A stretch of 44,277 bases of DNA from Sulfurovum sp. (GCA_023955225.1 JAGSGJ010000014.1:1-44277); one strand, 5' to 3'; shown: positions 25,338 through 32,688, numbered from the stretch's first letter. Notes: generated from the letters alone by a model not told the origin. Numbers and translations are program-made.

Positions 25338-25610
25338 ATGTATACAGTACAAATGGAACACGAATGTGGATGTTTTAAAAAAAGTGAATATACAAATGAT
25401 AAATCATTTGAGAAGCAGCAAGATGCATACAATTATTCAAATATATTAGTAGAACTCATGAATGAGGATTTTTGTACAAAACACTTATTTTCTGCTCATA
25501 GATCAGGTGATAATGAGTTTTTGATCAGCGTAACTGAGAACCCTAATGCAGGTAGTTCTTGTGGTACTAGTAGTGCTAGTAGTTGTAGCACTGGCAGTTG
25601 TGGCTGTTAA
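25338..25610 (+). CDS. small cysteine-rich protein, paralogue 2
   Basis: A 90-residue protein paralogous to 24693-25013 (MYTVQMEHECGCFKKS, LMNEDFCTKHLF). The alignment with the paralogue decides the start at 25338; an in-frame ATG at 25317 would add seven residues with no counterpart. Its C-terminus differs: a Ser/Cys/Gly tail (SSCGTSS, SSCST, GSCGC) with five cysteines, suited to metal binding. Function unknown. A clear terminator follows. Confidence 0.7.
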   Translation: MYTVQMEHECGCFKKSEYTNDKSFEKQQDAYNYSNILVELMNEDFCTKHLFSAHRSGDNEFLISVTENPNAGSSCGTSSASSCSTGSCGC

Positions 25611-25695
25611 TAAGACCGACTCATTCTATACACAATTGAGATTCAAATAGCTAAGATGCTCTCTGAATACATCAATCTTAATAGGCTACTTAGCC

Positions 25696-25728
25696 AAGAG
25701 AGTTCTTACAACCACTCTCTTTTATTTT
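25696..25728 (+). terminator. rho-independent terminator after small cysteine gene 2
   Basis: AAGAGAGT and ACTCTCTT form an 8-bp stem with a 10-base loop, followed by TTATTTTT on the plus strand. It overlaps the stop codon of the convergent 113-residue gene. Confidence 0.7.
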
Positions 25729-26063
25729 TCTTCAATACATATATCTGAAGCTACAATAAACAAGGGTGCATTATACACATGCAACATAGCAGTACCACTT
25801 CCTAGTGCAAAACCATATAGATCATGTTCTTTAATAATACTAATACCGAACCCCATATCCATATAAGGCAGTACACTGTTATCTAATATCTGTGAATTAG
25901 TTATATTGTTAAACTCTATCTTAACAGTATTAAGATCTTCGCCATCATCATCTTGTACTACTATTGTAAGAACTTTTGAAGTATCCGAAAGAGATTGAAT
26001 TGAGCGGATCTGAGCATCTTTAAAATTATTGTACTTCTCTAATAAGGTATTTATTTGTTCCAT
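25722..26063 (-). CDS. hypothetical protein
   Basis: A 113-residue soluble protein with no family that I recognise. It has a helical start (MEQINTLLEKYNNFKDAQIRSIQSL), then an alternating hydrophobic pattern suggesting a beta sheet (VLTIVVQDDDGEDLNTVKIEF, FGISIIKEHDLYGFALG) and a final hydrophobic strand (APLFIVASDICIEEK). AGGCAAAAA precedes the ATG. It stands alone on the minus strand within the small-protein cluster after the dab operon. Confidence 0.65.
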   Translation of the reverse strand: MEQINTLLEKYNNFKDAQIRSIQSLSDTSKVLTIVVQDDDGEDLNTVKIEFNNITNSQILDNSVLPYMDMGFGISIIKEHDLYGFALGSGTAMLHVYNAPLFIVASDICIEEK

Positions 26064-26297
26064 TTTTTGCCTTTATGTGATTATGTGACATATTAGCAAA
26101 AGAAGACTTACTTATACCCCTCGTTAGTACTTATAGTGTAGGTTTGCTGCATACCCAATTATCATGCTTACTCGAAGAAAGTGCATCACAATGACAAAAA
26201 AATGTTAGACATGTTTTCAACTATTCATAAATACTATAAATTTTTATAAAGAATAATATGATATGCTCTAGTATAAACTATCATTAAAGGATTATAC

Positions 26298-26492
26298 ATG
26301 AGTAAATTAGATTTGACACTGACAGAGAAAGTATTACCTGAACTAAATGAGATGAACAAAGACTTGGTAGATGTTAATGATGCATTTTTAAATCATGAAC
26401 ATATAAATGACTTAAAGAAAATGGACATAGATTTACAAGATTGGCTTGAAGTGTTTGAAGAAGACCAAGTGACAGTTCAAGGTTGCAGATAA
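26298..26492 (+). CDS. small acidic hypothetical protein
   Basis: A 64-residue acidic, largely helical protein (TLTEKVLPELNEMNKDLVDVND, DIDLQDWLEVFEEDQ) ending in a lone Cys-Arg. AAAGGATTATAC gives a good ribosome site, which with the heptad-like hydrophobic pattern supports a real gene. No family recognised. It is convergent with the receiver-domain gene. Confidence 0.6.
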   Translation: MSKLDLTLTEKVLPELNEMNKDLVDVNDAFLNHEHINDLKKMDIDLQDWLEVFEEDQVTVQGCR

Positions 26493-26516
26493 AATATCAA
26501 ATGATCTTAGGTATTT

Positions 26517-26897
26517 TTACTGTTCCCCATAAGGATTAAACATTGCAATTTGCTCCAAGGCTTGATCAAATTGTTCTGGAGTTAATTCAAAAGCATTAAT
26601 ACCTAAGTCTGCTATCCCATAAAGTTTATCGGTGTCTTTAGGTGAAACTAAAGCAAATATTACTTGTTCAGGTTTCTTGTCCTGCATCTGTTTTAAAAGG
26701 CCAACAGCCTCAGGCTCCACACTTATATCTGCAAGAACCATGTCGTATTGATTGCTATCAAAAAGTTTTAGTGCTTCTTCTTTGCATAGAACTTTATCTA
26801 CTTTATTAAATAAATGATTGAACATTTTAGTACCGGAATCAAACATTGACCTGTCATCTTTGATGAAAAGCACATTCCATTTTTTATCTGTATTCAT
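26517..26897 (-). CDS. stand-alone receiver-like (CheY-fold) domain, degenerate
   Basis: A 126-residue single receiver domain without output domain. FIKDD (Asp14, Asp15) and the presumed phosphoacceptor Asp57 in MVLADIS are present, but the usual switch Lys before Pro is replaced (NAFELTP, Thr106). It may therefore be a pseudo-receiver that binds partners without normal phosphorylation switching. I chose ATG at 26897; upstream in-frame sequence is basic, unlike a receiver, and overlaps no motif. It follows the globin gene on the same strand with a gap of about 58 bases, so both may be co-transcribed. Confidence 0.75.
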   Translation of the reverse strand: MNTDKKWNVLFIKDDRSMFDSGTKMFNHLFNKVDKVLCKEEALKLFDSNQYDMVLADISVEPEAVGLLKQMQDKKPEQVIFALVSPKDTDKLYGIADLGINAFELTPEQFDQALEQIAMFNPYGEQ

Positions 26898-26955
26898 TTT
26901 TTTCCTTTTATTCAAAACATATAAATTTTCAAGATAAAGTATTAAAAGAACTACT

Positions 26956-27294
26956 TTAAATCTTTTTCTTAGTAGTGAGAAACTGCTTAGAGAACTGCTC
27001 ACCTTTCTTCTTAAACACTTCCGCAATCTCAGGTACATATACTTCATCAGCCGTTGTTGAAAAAAGCTCTAGCCATCTCGTAAACGTTTCTCTTTTTAGG
27101 TGAGGCATCTTTACATGGGCACCCACAAAATTTCCATAATAAGTGTTTTTCCCTAAAAGTTTAGCCAACCAAAAATCCGCGAGAAGCTCTATATGCTCTA
27201 TCCAATCTTCACTTGTTATATCATCCCCAAGTTCATCCATAAAAAAAGGCCCTAGTTCTTGATCGTGTATAGCTCTTTCATAGAATGAAGTCAT
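26956..27294 (-). CDS. group III truncated haemoglobin (start codon uncertain)
   Basis: A globin of the Ctb (group III) truncated class: SFYERAIHDQELGPFF (helix B, with the B10-region Tyr), DWIEHIELLADFWLAKLLG, a proximal-His segment AHVKMP and RWLELFSTTADEVY. From the first ATG the protein has 112 residues and lacks helix A. The in-frame upstream codons encode IELQNSITRENLRIL, exactly the missing helix A, and would begin at an ATA (27339-27337) six bases after AAGGA. So the true start is probably upstream, or the start codon was lost. Role: O2/NO binding or NO detoxification in the cytoplasm. Confidence 0.85.
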   Translation of the reverse strand: MTSFYERAIHDQELGPFFMDELGDDITSEDWIEHIELLADFWLAKLLGKNTYYGNFVGAHVKMPHLKRETFTRWLELFSTTADEVYVPEIAEVFKKKGEQFSKQFLTTKKKI

Positions 27295-27590
27295 CAGGAT
27301 TCTAAGATTTTCTCTAGTAATACTATTTTGAAGTTCTATACTTCATCCTTTTTGTAGAAACCATCTATAAACACAAGTGTAATCAATGCAAAGATACTTT
27401 TTTTAAATGAAATTATAGCAAAATTTATATAAAGCTAGAACACTCATATTTATACTAAAACGCTAATCAATATCAAGTCTGAAAAGTGCCTTGTCATATT
27501 ATCTGTTTACGTTAAGAGAAGCTTCATTATAGGAAATAGGCGTAATAAAAAGCATATTGAAATAGTTATCCCCTGCTTCCACTTGCCCCA

Positions 27591-27610
27591 AGATTCAAAA
27601 ATTTGAATCT
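27591..27610. promoter_or_regulatory. 20-base inverted repeat upstream of clpS-like gene
   Basis: AGATTCAAA-AA-TTTGAATCT is perfect with 9-base arms. It ends 43 bases before the TATAAT at 27653 and fits an upstream operator better than a terminator, as no T-run follows and no gene ends here. Confidence 0.5.
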
Positions 27611-27652
27611 CAAGCACAGTACTAATATTAAGTAGATGATAGTTTTTTTAGG

Positions 27653-27658
27653 TATAAT
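27653..27658 (+). promoter_or_regulatory. -10 element of clpS-like gene
   Basis: TATAAT 40 bases before the ATG at 27698, preceded by a T-rich stretch (GTTTTTTTAGG). Confidence 0.5.
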
Positions 27659-27697
27659 GCTAAACTATTAATTATCTTTAGATTAAGCAGGTGCAAA

Positions 27698-28015
27698 ATG
27701 CCCATTAAAATTAAAATGCCTATTACACTTAAATCTTACTTGAACATACAATTCGATCAACCTAAAATGTACCTCGTTTCTATCATTAATGACAAGCACG
27801 TTTCATGGGAATTTTGTATGAGAATGCTTATGAGTGTCTTTCATAGGGACCTTGAAGAAGCAAAAGCTATCAGTCATGAGATTGTGACCAATGGTGAAGG
27901 GTTTTGTGGCGGATACATATTGGAAATCGCAGAGACCAAAGCAGAGATGATTGAAACACAAGCTAAAAAAGAGGGATTTTCTTTGTCCTGCTTGATTGAG
28001 GAAGTTTCCGCTTAG
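27698..28015 (+). CDS. clpS: ClpS-like adaptor with altered N-degron pocket
   Basis: A 105-residue protein with the ClpS fold signature: MYLVSIINDK at 24-33 (ClpS usually MYxVhLxNDD), WEFCMRMLMSVFHRDLEEAKAI, GEGFCGGYILEIAETKAEMIE and LSCLIEE at the end. ClpS delivers N-end-rule substrates to ClpAP. Two pocket residues differ: the second Asp of NDD is Lys33, and the pocket His of E. coli ClpS (His66 in AVH) is Val63 here (EIV). These residues contact the substrate alpha-amino group, so canonical N-degron binding is doubtful. It is likely a paralogue with another client or partner. Confidence 0.82.
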   Translation: MPIKIKMPITLKSYLNIQFDQPKMYLVSIINDKHVSWEFCMRMLMSVFHRDLEEAKAISHEIVTNGEGFCGGYILEIAETKAEMIETQAKKEGFSLSCLIEEVSA

Positions 28016-28264
28016 TCCATCTTCATCTGTTCTTCTTTTTTTGTTCCATCTTATATCTCATTGCTTTCACAGTTTTCTGTTGTACCTCCCTTCGTATCAG
28101 AACACCCTCTATACAGTCCTTTTTGCAAAACGTAACCCCTTACAGCATCTATCGTATTTATATATGTCCTTGGTCCTGTGGTTGAATACGTAAACTTCCT
28201 TCTCAATGTCTTGCTTTGACATTACCCTTATTGTTAGAATTGGCATACTATATATTGGAATTTC

Positions 28265-28278
28265 TTGACATATGTCAG
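28265..28278. promoter_or_regulatory. CRP/FNR-like palindrome before the hemerythrin gene
   Basis: TTGACATATGTCAG contains a perfect 12-base palindrome TGACATATGTCA. As a dyad it reads TTGAC-N4-GTCAG, close to sites of CRP/FNR-family regulators. Its centre (28271.5) is about 41 bases before the start site predicted from TATAAT at 28300-28305, the class II activator position. Confidence 0.55.
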
Positions 28279-28299
28279 TAAATATAAAAATATTATAGC

Positions 28300-28305
28300 T
28301 ATAAT
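28300..28305 (+). promoter_or_regulatory. -10 element of hemerythrin gene
   Basis: TATAAT 31 bases before the ATG. No good -35 hexamer is at the right distance; the palindrome at 28265-28278 overlaps where it would be, as expected for an activator-dependent promoter. Confidence 0.55.
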
Positions 28306-28336
28306 ATTTTTTTAAACCTTATTTTATGGAGATAAA

Positions 28337-28735
28337 ATGTTAATTCAAAAACGAGAAATACAACAAGTGGCAAATCCTATGATTAATATGTTACATGAAG
28401 ATGAGATAGAGATTATCAATGACTTTCATGATGCTATTCTAGCCAGAGATATAGAGAAAATTGATGAACTTTTTAAAGTCGTTTTAATGGATGTAGAAGA
28501 TCACTTTAGCACGGAAGAAGCAATGATGGAACAGGCTGAATATCATGACTTACAAGTGCATAAAAATGATCATGACACTATGAGAGTAAAATTAAAAAGC
28601 TTTCATGATCGATGGGAAATACTTAAAAGTCCAAATGAGCTAAAAGGTTTTTTAGAAAAAGACTTTAAGAAGTGGTTGATGTTACATGTTTCAAAATGGG
28701 ACTCAGACGCTGCTATGCACCTTGGCAATGGTTAA
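28337..28735 (+). CDS. bacteriohemerythrin (single-domain O2-binding diiron protein)
   Basis: A 132-residue hemerythrin with all seven diiron ligands in place: His20, His56 and Glu60 (HFSTEE), His75 and His79 (HKNDH), His117 and Asp122 (HVSKWD). It binds O2 reversibly in the cytoplasm. In Campylobacter jejuni, hemerythrins HerA and HerB help protect pyruvate and 2-oxoglutarate:acceptor oxidoreductases from oxygen damage, which is relevant because two such enzymes flank this region. TGGAGATAAA precedes the ATG. Preceded by its own promoter with a CRP/FNR-like palindrome and followed by a hairpin. Confidence 0.92.
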   Translation: MLIQKREIQQVANPMINMLHEDEIEIINDFHDAILARDIEKIDELFKVVLMDVEDHFSTEEAMMEQAEYHDLQVHKNDHDTMRVKLKSFHDRWEILKSPNELKGFLEKDFKKWLMLHVSKWDSDAAMHLGNG

Positions 28736-28759
28736 TTAGCCATAGTTAAAGGGTAGTGA

Positions 28760-28777
28760 GATTTCAAAGCTGAAATC
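28760..28777 (+). terminator. hairpin after hemerythrin gene
   Basis: GATTTCA and TGAAATC form a 7-bp stem with a four-base loop, 24 bases past the stop, followed by GCTATTTTATG. Moderate terminator candidate. Confidence 0.5.
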
Positions 28778-28803
28778 GCTATTTTATGTAAAGAGGCGAG
28801 TGC

Positions 28804-29154
28804 TTAAGAAGCAGTCGCACAATCTCCACAAAGTCCCGCTTTAGGCATCATAAGTAGACGTTCTATCGCAATCTCTTTCCCACATACATTGCATAAAAAT
28901 GAACTGATATCTTCCAAGTGATCAAGCATGAATAAGAGTTTTCTTTTTTTGATGTAAGTACGTTTGAGTTGTCTTTGACAGACTTCTTCTTTATTCATAG
29001 GATCAAAAGATATTACGTCACCTAAGGAAGACTCTGGTGCGACGACATCAGCGAAGGATCCTAGCTCATCTATTTGGGCATTGGCTTTTATAAGCTCTTT
29101 ATCTAGTTTGGTTTTAATACTCAAACGATCTTTTTCAAGTTGATCTTTTAACAT
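28804..29154 (-). CDS. DksA/TraR-family zinc-finger protein
   Basis: A 116-residue protein with an N-terminal coiled-coil (MLKDQLEKDRLSIKTKLDKELIKA) and a C4 zinc finger: Cys88, Cys91, Cys109 and Cys112 (CNVC ... CGDC), the DksA/TraR arrangement. DksA-like proteins enter the RNA polymerase secondary channel. The DxxDxA tip motif of canonical DksA is absent; the corresponding part reads ESSLGDVISFDP, so the effect on polymerase may differ. The ribosome site is weak. It is followed on the same strand, after a stop, by the spacer to the hemerythrin gene. Confidence 0.8.
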   Translation of the reverse strand: MLKDQLEKDRLSIKTKLDKELIKANAQIDELGSFADVVAPESSLGDVISFDPMNKEEVCQRQLKRTYIKKRKLLFMLDHLEDISSFLCNVCGKEIAIERLLMMPKAGLCGDCATAS

Positions 29155-29405
29155 AACACAATCTTTTTCATATATTAATTACCCTTATTACTATTATTAT
29201 ACTATTTTATACTTTTTTAGCTCAAAAAAAGCTTTATTTACTTTTCAAAACATTTGTTATGTGCTAGCATTATAGGGTAATGGAATGTTCTAAAAAGAGT
29301 ATATGAAAGACGTGGGGGATACTAGATGTTAGCATATATAAAATCTAACATAGAAACGTAGCCAAGCCTAGATATAAATTAAGACTCACTTACGCTAACA
29401 AAGCA

Positions 29406-32042
29406 TTATCTAGCTAGTATCTCATCCAACTCATCCGCATAAATAATTTCTTTTTCAAGAAGTAGTTTTGATACGTTTTGTATAGTATTCCAATGTTCAT
29501 TGACTAGATCTGTAGTACTTTTTTCACCTTCAAGCATCCAACGCTCTAGGGCAGTGTCGATCTTTGCATGATAGTGTTCTGTCTCTTTGTTGGAGACAGA
29601 TTTTTCTTTTGCATCCATCACACCATTGATGTTTATGTACCCAACCTCTTTATCCATTCCATAATGTGCTATGGCTGCATACGCATCACGCGTAGCTTGT
29701 TGTATGTCGTTTGAAGCACCAGTATCCATACCCTCGATCTCACCAAAGCGTTTTATTTGTGCTGTTCTTCCAGCCAGTGACACACATATTTTGTCTTTAA
29801 AGTCTTTGACTGTCATGTTGTCTTGAACATCATTATAATTATGTGAAACAAAGTGCTCATTATTATCTTTTGGCGTTAAACTAATATGCTCAATATGAAG
29901 ATGAGGCATTAAAACTTTAGAGATGACAGCACGTCCAGCTTCATAAATCGCTGTCTCAGCAAACATCTGTTCAGGAGATAAATAGGACTGTTGCTCACCA
30001 TATTTAATCTCATTGATCTGAGCGATTAAAATATCTTGTGTGATCGCAGGTAGAGCATGACGTAAACAATAAAACGAAGCTTCTTTACCTACAAGTTCAA
30101 GTTGTGCACCCGTCATTCCAGCTGTATACATAAGTAACTTATTGATATCAAATGTACCAGATGTAGGTTTCTTCTCAATGACTTGGTTTAAGAAGTATTG
30201 TCTTGCATCTTTATCAAGATTATTGATCTCTATATGGATCTCAATTCTTCCTGGTCTAATGATTGCAGCATCTATATTGTCTTTATAGTTTGTTGCGGCA
30301 ATTACAAAAATATTTTCACCATTGCTATCCGAAAAACCATCCATCTCTGACAACAATTTATTAATAGGAACTTCTCTACTATTTTCCCCTCCACGCTTTC
30401 CAAGAGTGTCTATCTCATCGATAAAAATAATAGCAGGTGCGTACTCTTTTGCTTTGGAAAAAATTTGCTTTGTTTTATCAGGCTGGAGAAGTTCTAGACC
30501 CGTTACAGAGATAAAAGGCAACTCAGCTTCTTTAGCAAATGCTTTAGCCAGCATCGTTTTACCCGTTCCCGGAGGCCCGTAAAGAAGCATACCTTTTGGT
30601 GGTGTAATGTTAAAGCTTTCTAAGCGTTTAGGCTCTTTGAAAAAGTTAATAACCTCATGAAGTCTTTGTTTTGCTTTATGATGGCCTGCAATATCATCAA
30701 AAGAAATATTGGGTATATCAAAAACAAGTCCATCTTCACTAAAATCTTTGATTCTTGTTACTTGTTTAAATTTACAACTACGTATTTTGTAGGTTATTAC
30801 ACCATTTTTATCTGTAATAGTATCATCAATGTCAAGCGTTACATTTTTCCTAAAAAGCTCTTTTACAAGTATTTCATCTTCTATAAGAGGGGTTACCATC
30901 TCATTTAAATAGGTTACACAGGCTTTAGATATGGATACTTTTATCTCACTGTACTTTTGAGTCGAGTTACCTGAATCCATTATATATTCTGTGATTTTAT
31001 TAAAGAAAGTAGTACTTACCTTATCTTTGATCCGTCTAGCGTCAAGCTCTGGTGCAAAATTCAGTATCTGGGTTTTTAAGAAGTTTTGGAAATTACTTGC
31101 CTGATTAAATTCAATCTCATACTTTTTGTTAAATTCATCTTTGTATTGTACAAATACTTTCTTGGCAATATTTGCAAACGCTGCATAGTTAAGCTTATTA
31201 AATAAAACAATGTGTGCTTGTGAAAATCTAGAAACTAACTCTGGTAGAATGGCTTGTTGTAAACCACCACTTCTACTATCTCTTTTCTTCTCTCGCCTGA
31301 TGGCTTCAAGAATCATCGATTCAGCTTGAATATAGTCTTGCTTTACAAGCTCTTTAAATCTGTTGTCAAGGTAAAGCTCTTTACCTAAACTTGTAGTAAT
31401 AATAAATATGGCTTCTGAAAAATCCACTATGTAGTTTGCATTTTCATCTGAGTAAATGATGTCAAGATTTTCACTACACGGGTCATCAGTGATTTTATCC
31501 CAACCACATCCATCACGCATTTTACCACCCTCAAAGATTCCAAGCAGGTTACTTTGAATGTTAGTGTCACATTTCTCAAAGGCATCAAGCACGATGATAG
31601 CTTTAGGATTTCTATGTACAAATCCCGTTAACTGACCGACACCATACCCCTTCCATCCAGCAGGATACCCATAGAGTTCTCCACCGTTTTGCTGATGGTA
31701 TTGTGTCATATCAAATTTCATGATCTTATAGTTTGGCAGGTTTTCTGACATAAGTTCAGCAAGATAGGTCTTACCTGTGGCTGGAGAACCTAAAAAAAGA
31801 TAGGTTGCCTTGGGAGCATTTTTATTCTCAATGATATCGTTTTTCATACTGTTTACAACAGTATTTATGGCTTGTTCTTGTCCAAACAAATCTTTAGAAA
31901 GGTCTTCTTTTAATTTCTTGGCAAATGTTATATTCTTTTGAGCCTCATGATTCTCATTCTCCAATGAACGTTCCAGCTCATCTTCATATCTGTGCTCGTA
32001 TTTTTCAATCTGTGCTTTAACTTGTGCGTCTGTTTTTGGCAT
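29406..32042 (-). CDS. double AAA+ protein: ClpB-type module fused to FtsH-like AAA with inactive M41 peptidase domain
   Basis: An 878-residue soluble protein. Residues 45-330 form a ClpA/ClpB-type AAA module (LFGQEQAI at 52-59; Walker A GSPATGKT at 85-92; Walker B VLDAFEK with Asp153 but Ala154 in place of the catalytic Glu). Residues 445-680 form an FtsH-type AAA module (Walker A GPPGTGKT 489-496; Walker B IIFIDEIDT with Asp542-Glu543; AATNYKDNIDAAIIRPGR) whose pore-loop region is shortened (LELLQPDK). Residues 690-878 align with the FtsH M41 protease, but HEAGH is YEAGR (700-704), so both zinc histidines are lost; Glu701 and the third ligand region DTGASND (Asp779) remain. No FtsH transmembrane segments. 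Probably an unfoldase or remodelling factor, not a protease. Confidence 0.85.
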   Translation of the reverse strand: MPKTDAQVKAQIEKYEHRYEDELERSLENENHEAQKNITFAKKLKEDLSKDLFGQEQAINTVVNSMKNDIIENKNAPKATYLFLGSPATGKTYLAELMSENLPNYKIMKFDMTQYHQQNGGELYGYPAGWKGYGVGQLTGFVHRNPKAIIVLDAFEKCDTNIQSNLLGIFEGGKMRDGCGWDKITDDPCSENLDIIYSDENANYIVDFSEAIFIITTSLGKELYLDNRFKELVKQDYIQAESMILEAIRREKKRDSRSGGLQQAILPELVSRFSQAHIVLFNKLNYAAFANIAKKVFVQYKDEFNKKYEIEFNQASNFQNFLKTQILNFAPELDARRIKDKVSTTFFNKITEYIMDSGNSTQKYSEIKVSISKACVTYLNEMVTPLIEDEILVKELFRKNVTLDIDDTITDKNGVITYKIRSCKFKQVTRIKDFSEDGLVFDIPNISFDDIAGHHKAKQRLHEVINFFKEPKRLESFNITPPKGMLLYGPPGTGKTMLAKAFAKEAELPFISVTGLELLQPDKTKQIFSKAKEYAPAIIFIDEIDTLGKRGGENSREVPINKLLSEMDGFSDSNGENIFVIAATNYKDNIDAAIIRPGRIEIHIEINNLDKDARQYFLNQVIEKKPTSGTFDINKLLMYTAGMTGAQLELVGKEASFYCLRHALPAITQDILIAQINEIKYGEQQSYLSPEQMFAETAIYEAGRAVISKVLMPHLHIEHISLTPKDNNEHFVSHNYNDVQDNMTVKDFKDKICVSLAGRTAQIKRFGEIEGMDTGASNDIQQATRDAYAAIAHYGMDKEVGYININGVMDAKEKSVSNKETEHYHAKIDTALERWMLEGEKSTTDLVNEHWNTIQNVSKLLLEKEIIYADELDEILAR

Positions 32043-32148
32043 ATTTTTACTCTTATTTGTTTTGAATCTATTTTATCTACATAATCAATAGAATGAATTG
32101 TAGCTTTTCTATCTTAATTATGGAAAATCAAGTTCCTCGTGTGAAAAA

Positions 32149-32523
32149 CTAGCCTTTCCTCTTTGCTTTAGCAATACGCTCTAACATTGAATCAAAATTT
32201 CCAGTTGAACGTACCTCTACTACTGCTGTAACTACTGCATGTAATGCAACATAATGAAGATAGCTTGTAAGGTCTTCACAACCATTCTCTTTCATCTTTT
32301 CTTCAATTTTCTTTTTTTGTAACTCTGTGACTTTAAACCCAAGTTCTACAGATGCTTCCCCCGTTGATGAACCTGCAGGTGTAAGCGTAAATGCTTGCGT
32401 TTTAAGTGCGACTACTTTTAGATACGCAGAGATTTCATCAAATCCATTTTCTAACGCTCTTAAAGCTATCGTCTCTTTTTGTGATGGTGTTACTTTAAAG
32501 TTTATATCAATAGCTGTATCCAT
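32149..32523 (-). CDS. tandem ribbon-helix-helix-like protein
   Basis: A 124-residue protein made of two similar units: INFKVTPSQKETIALRALENGFDEISAYLKVVAL (residues 7-40) and LGFKVTELQKKKIEEKMKENGCEDLTSYLHYVAL (62-95). Each has the strand-helix-helix pattern of ribbon-helix-helix domains (hxhxhtxxqkxxhxxxAxxxGx-hxxYhxxhAL), as in MobC and Arc-like proteins. Two linked copies would make a pseudo-dimer in one chain. It ends with a basic helix (RIAKAKRKG). It lies upstream of the AAA+ gene on the same strand and could regulate this region. DNA binding is inferred only. Confidence 0.72.
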   Translation of the reverse strand: MDTAIDINFKVTPSQKETIALRALENGFDEISAYLKVVALKTQAFTLTPAGSSTGEASVELGFKVTELQKKKIEEKMKENGCEDLTSYLHYVALHAVVTAVVEVRSTGNFDSMLERIAKAKRKG

Positions 32524-32590
32524 AAATTTGTGTTTCCTTTAGGACTTTTCTAAGCCATCATATTGTAAATTCACTTAAAACCCTATTTGA

Positions 32591-32688
32591 ACCTTTAGGG
32601 GCATTATAGTATGCTTTAATATTTAAGATATAAAAGCTACAATTCATCAATTAATTAATTGGTAAAAAAGATTAAAAACCCTAAAGGT
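32591..32688. repeat. widely spaced 10-base inverted repeat overlapping a ribosome site
   Basis: ACCTTTAGGG at 32591-32600 and CCCTAAAGGT at 32679-32688 are perfect complements. The second arm contains the AAAGG ribosome site of the LRV gene (ATG at 32696). It lies in the divergent spacer between the RHH and LRV genes. Confidence 0.5.

Larger units (their letters stand above)
27340..27697. other. 358-base divergent spacer between globin and clpS-like genes
   Basis: No gene is supported. It holds the 20-base inverted repeat at 27591-27610 and a TATAAT at 27653-27658 for the clpS-like gene, plus the ribosome site of the globin near 27340-27350. Confidence 0.6.
28016..28336. other. 321-base spacer with hemerythrin promoter
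   Basis: The first two-thirds is T/C-rich on the plus strand with no supported gene; a 65-codon frame there has no ribosome site or family pattern. The last 75 bases hold the palindrome and -10 element of the hemerythrin gene. Confidence 0.6.

Noticed and set aside
27996..28193. 65-codon plus-strand frame after the clpS-like gene
   Set aside because: Starts inside the clpS-like gene without a ribosome site; composition is biased to Leu, Ser and Phe as expected from T/C-rich spacer DNA.
29406..32042. AAA+ protein considered as an active FtsH protease
   Set aside because: Both zinc histidines are replaced (YEAGR) and the membrane anchor is missing.
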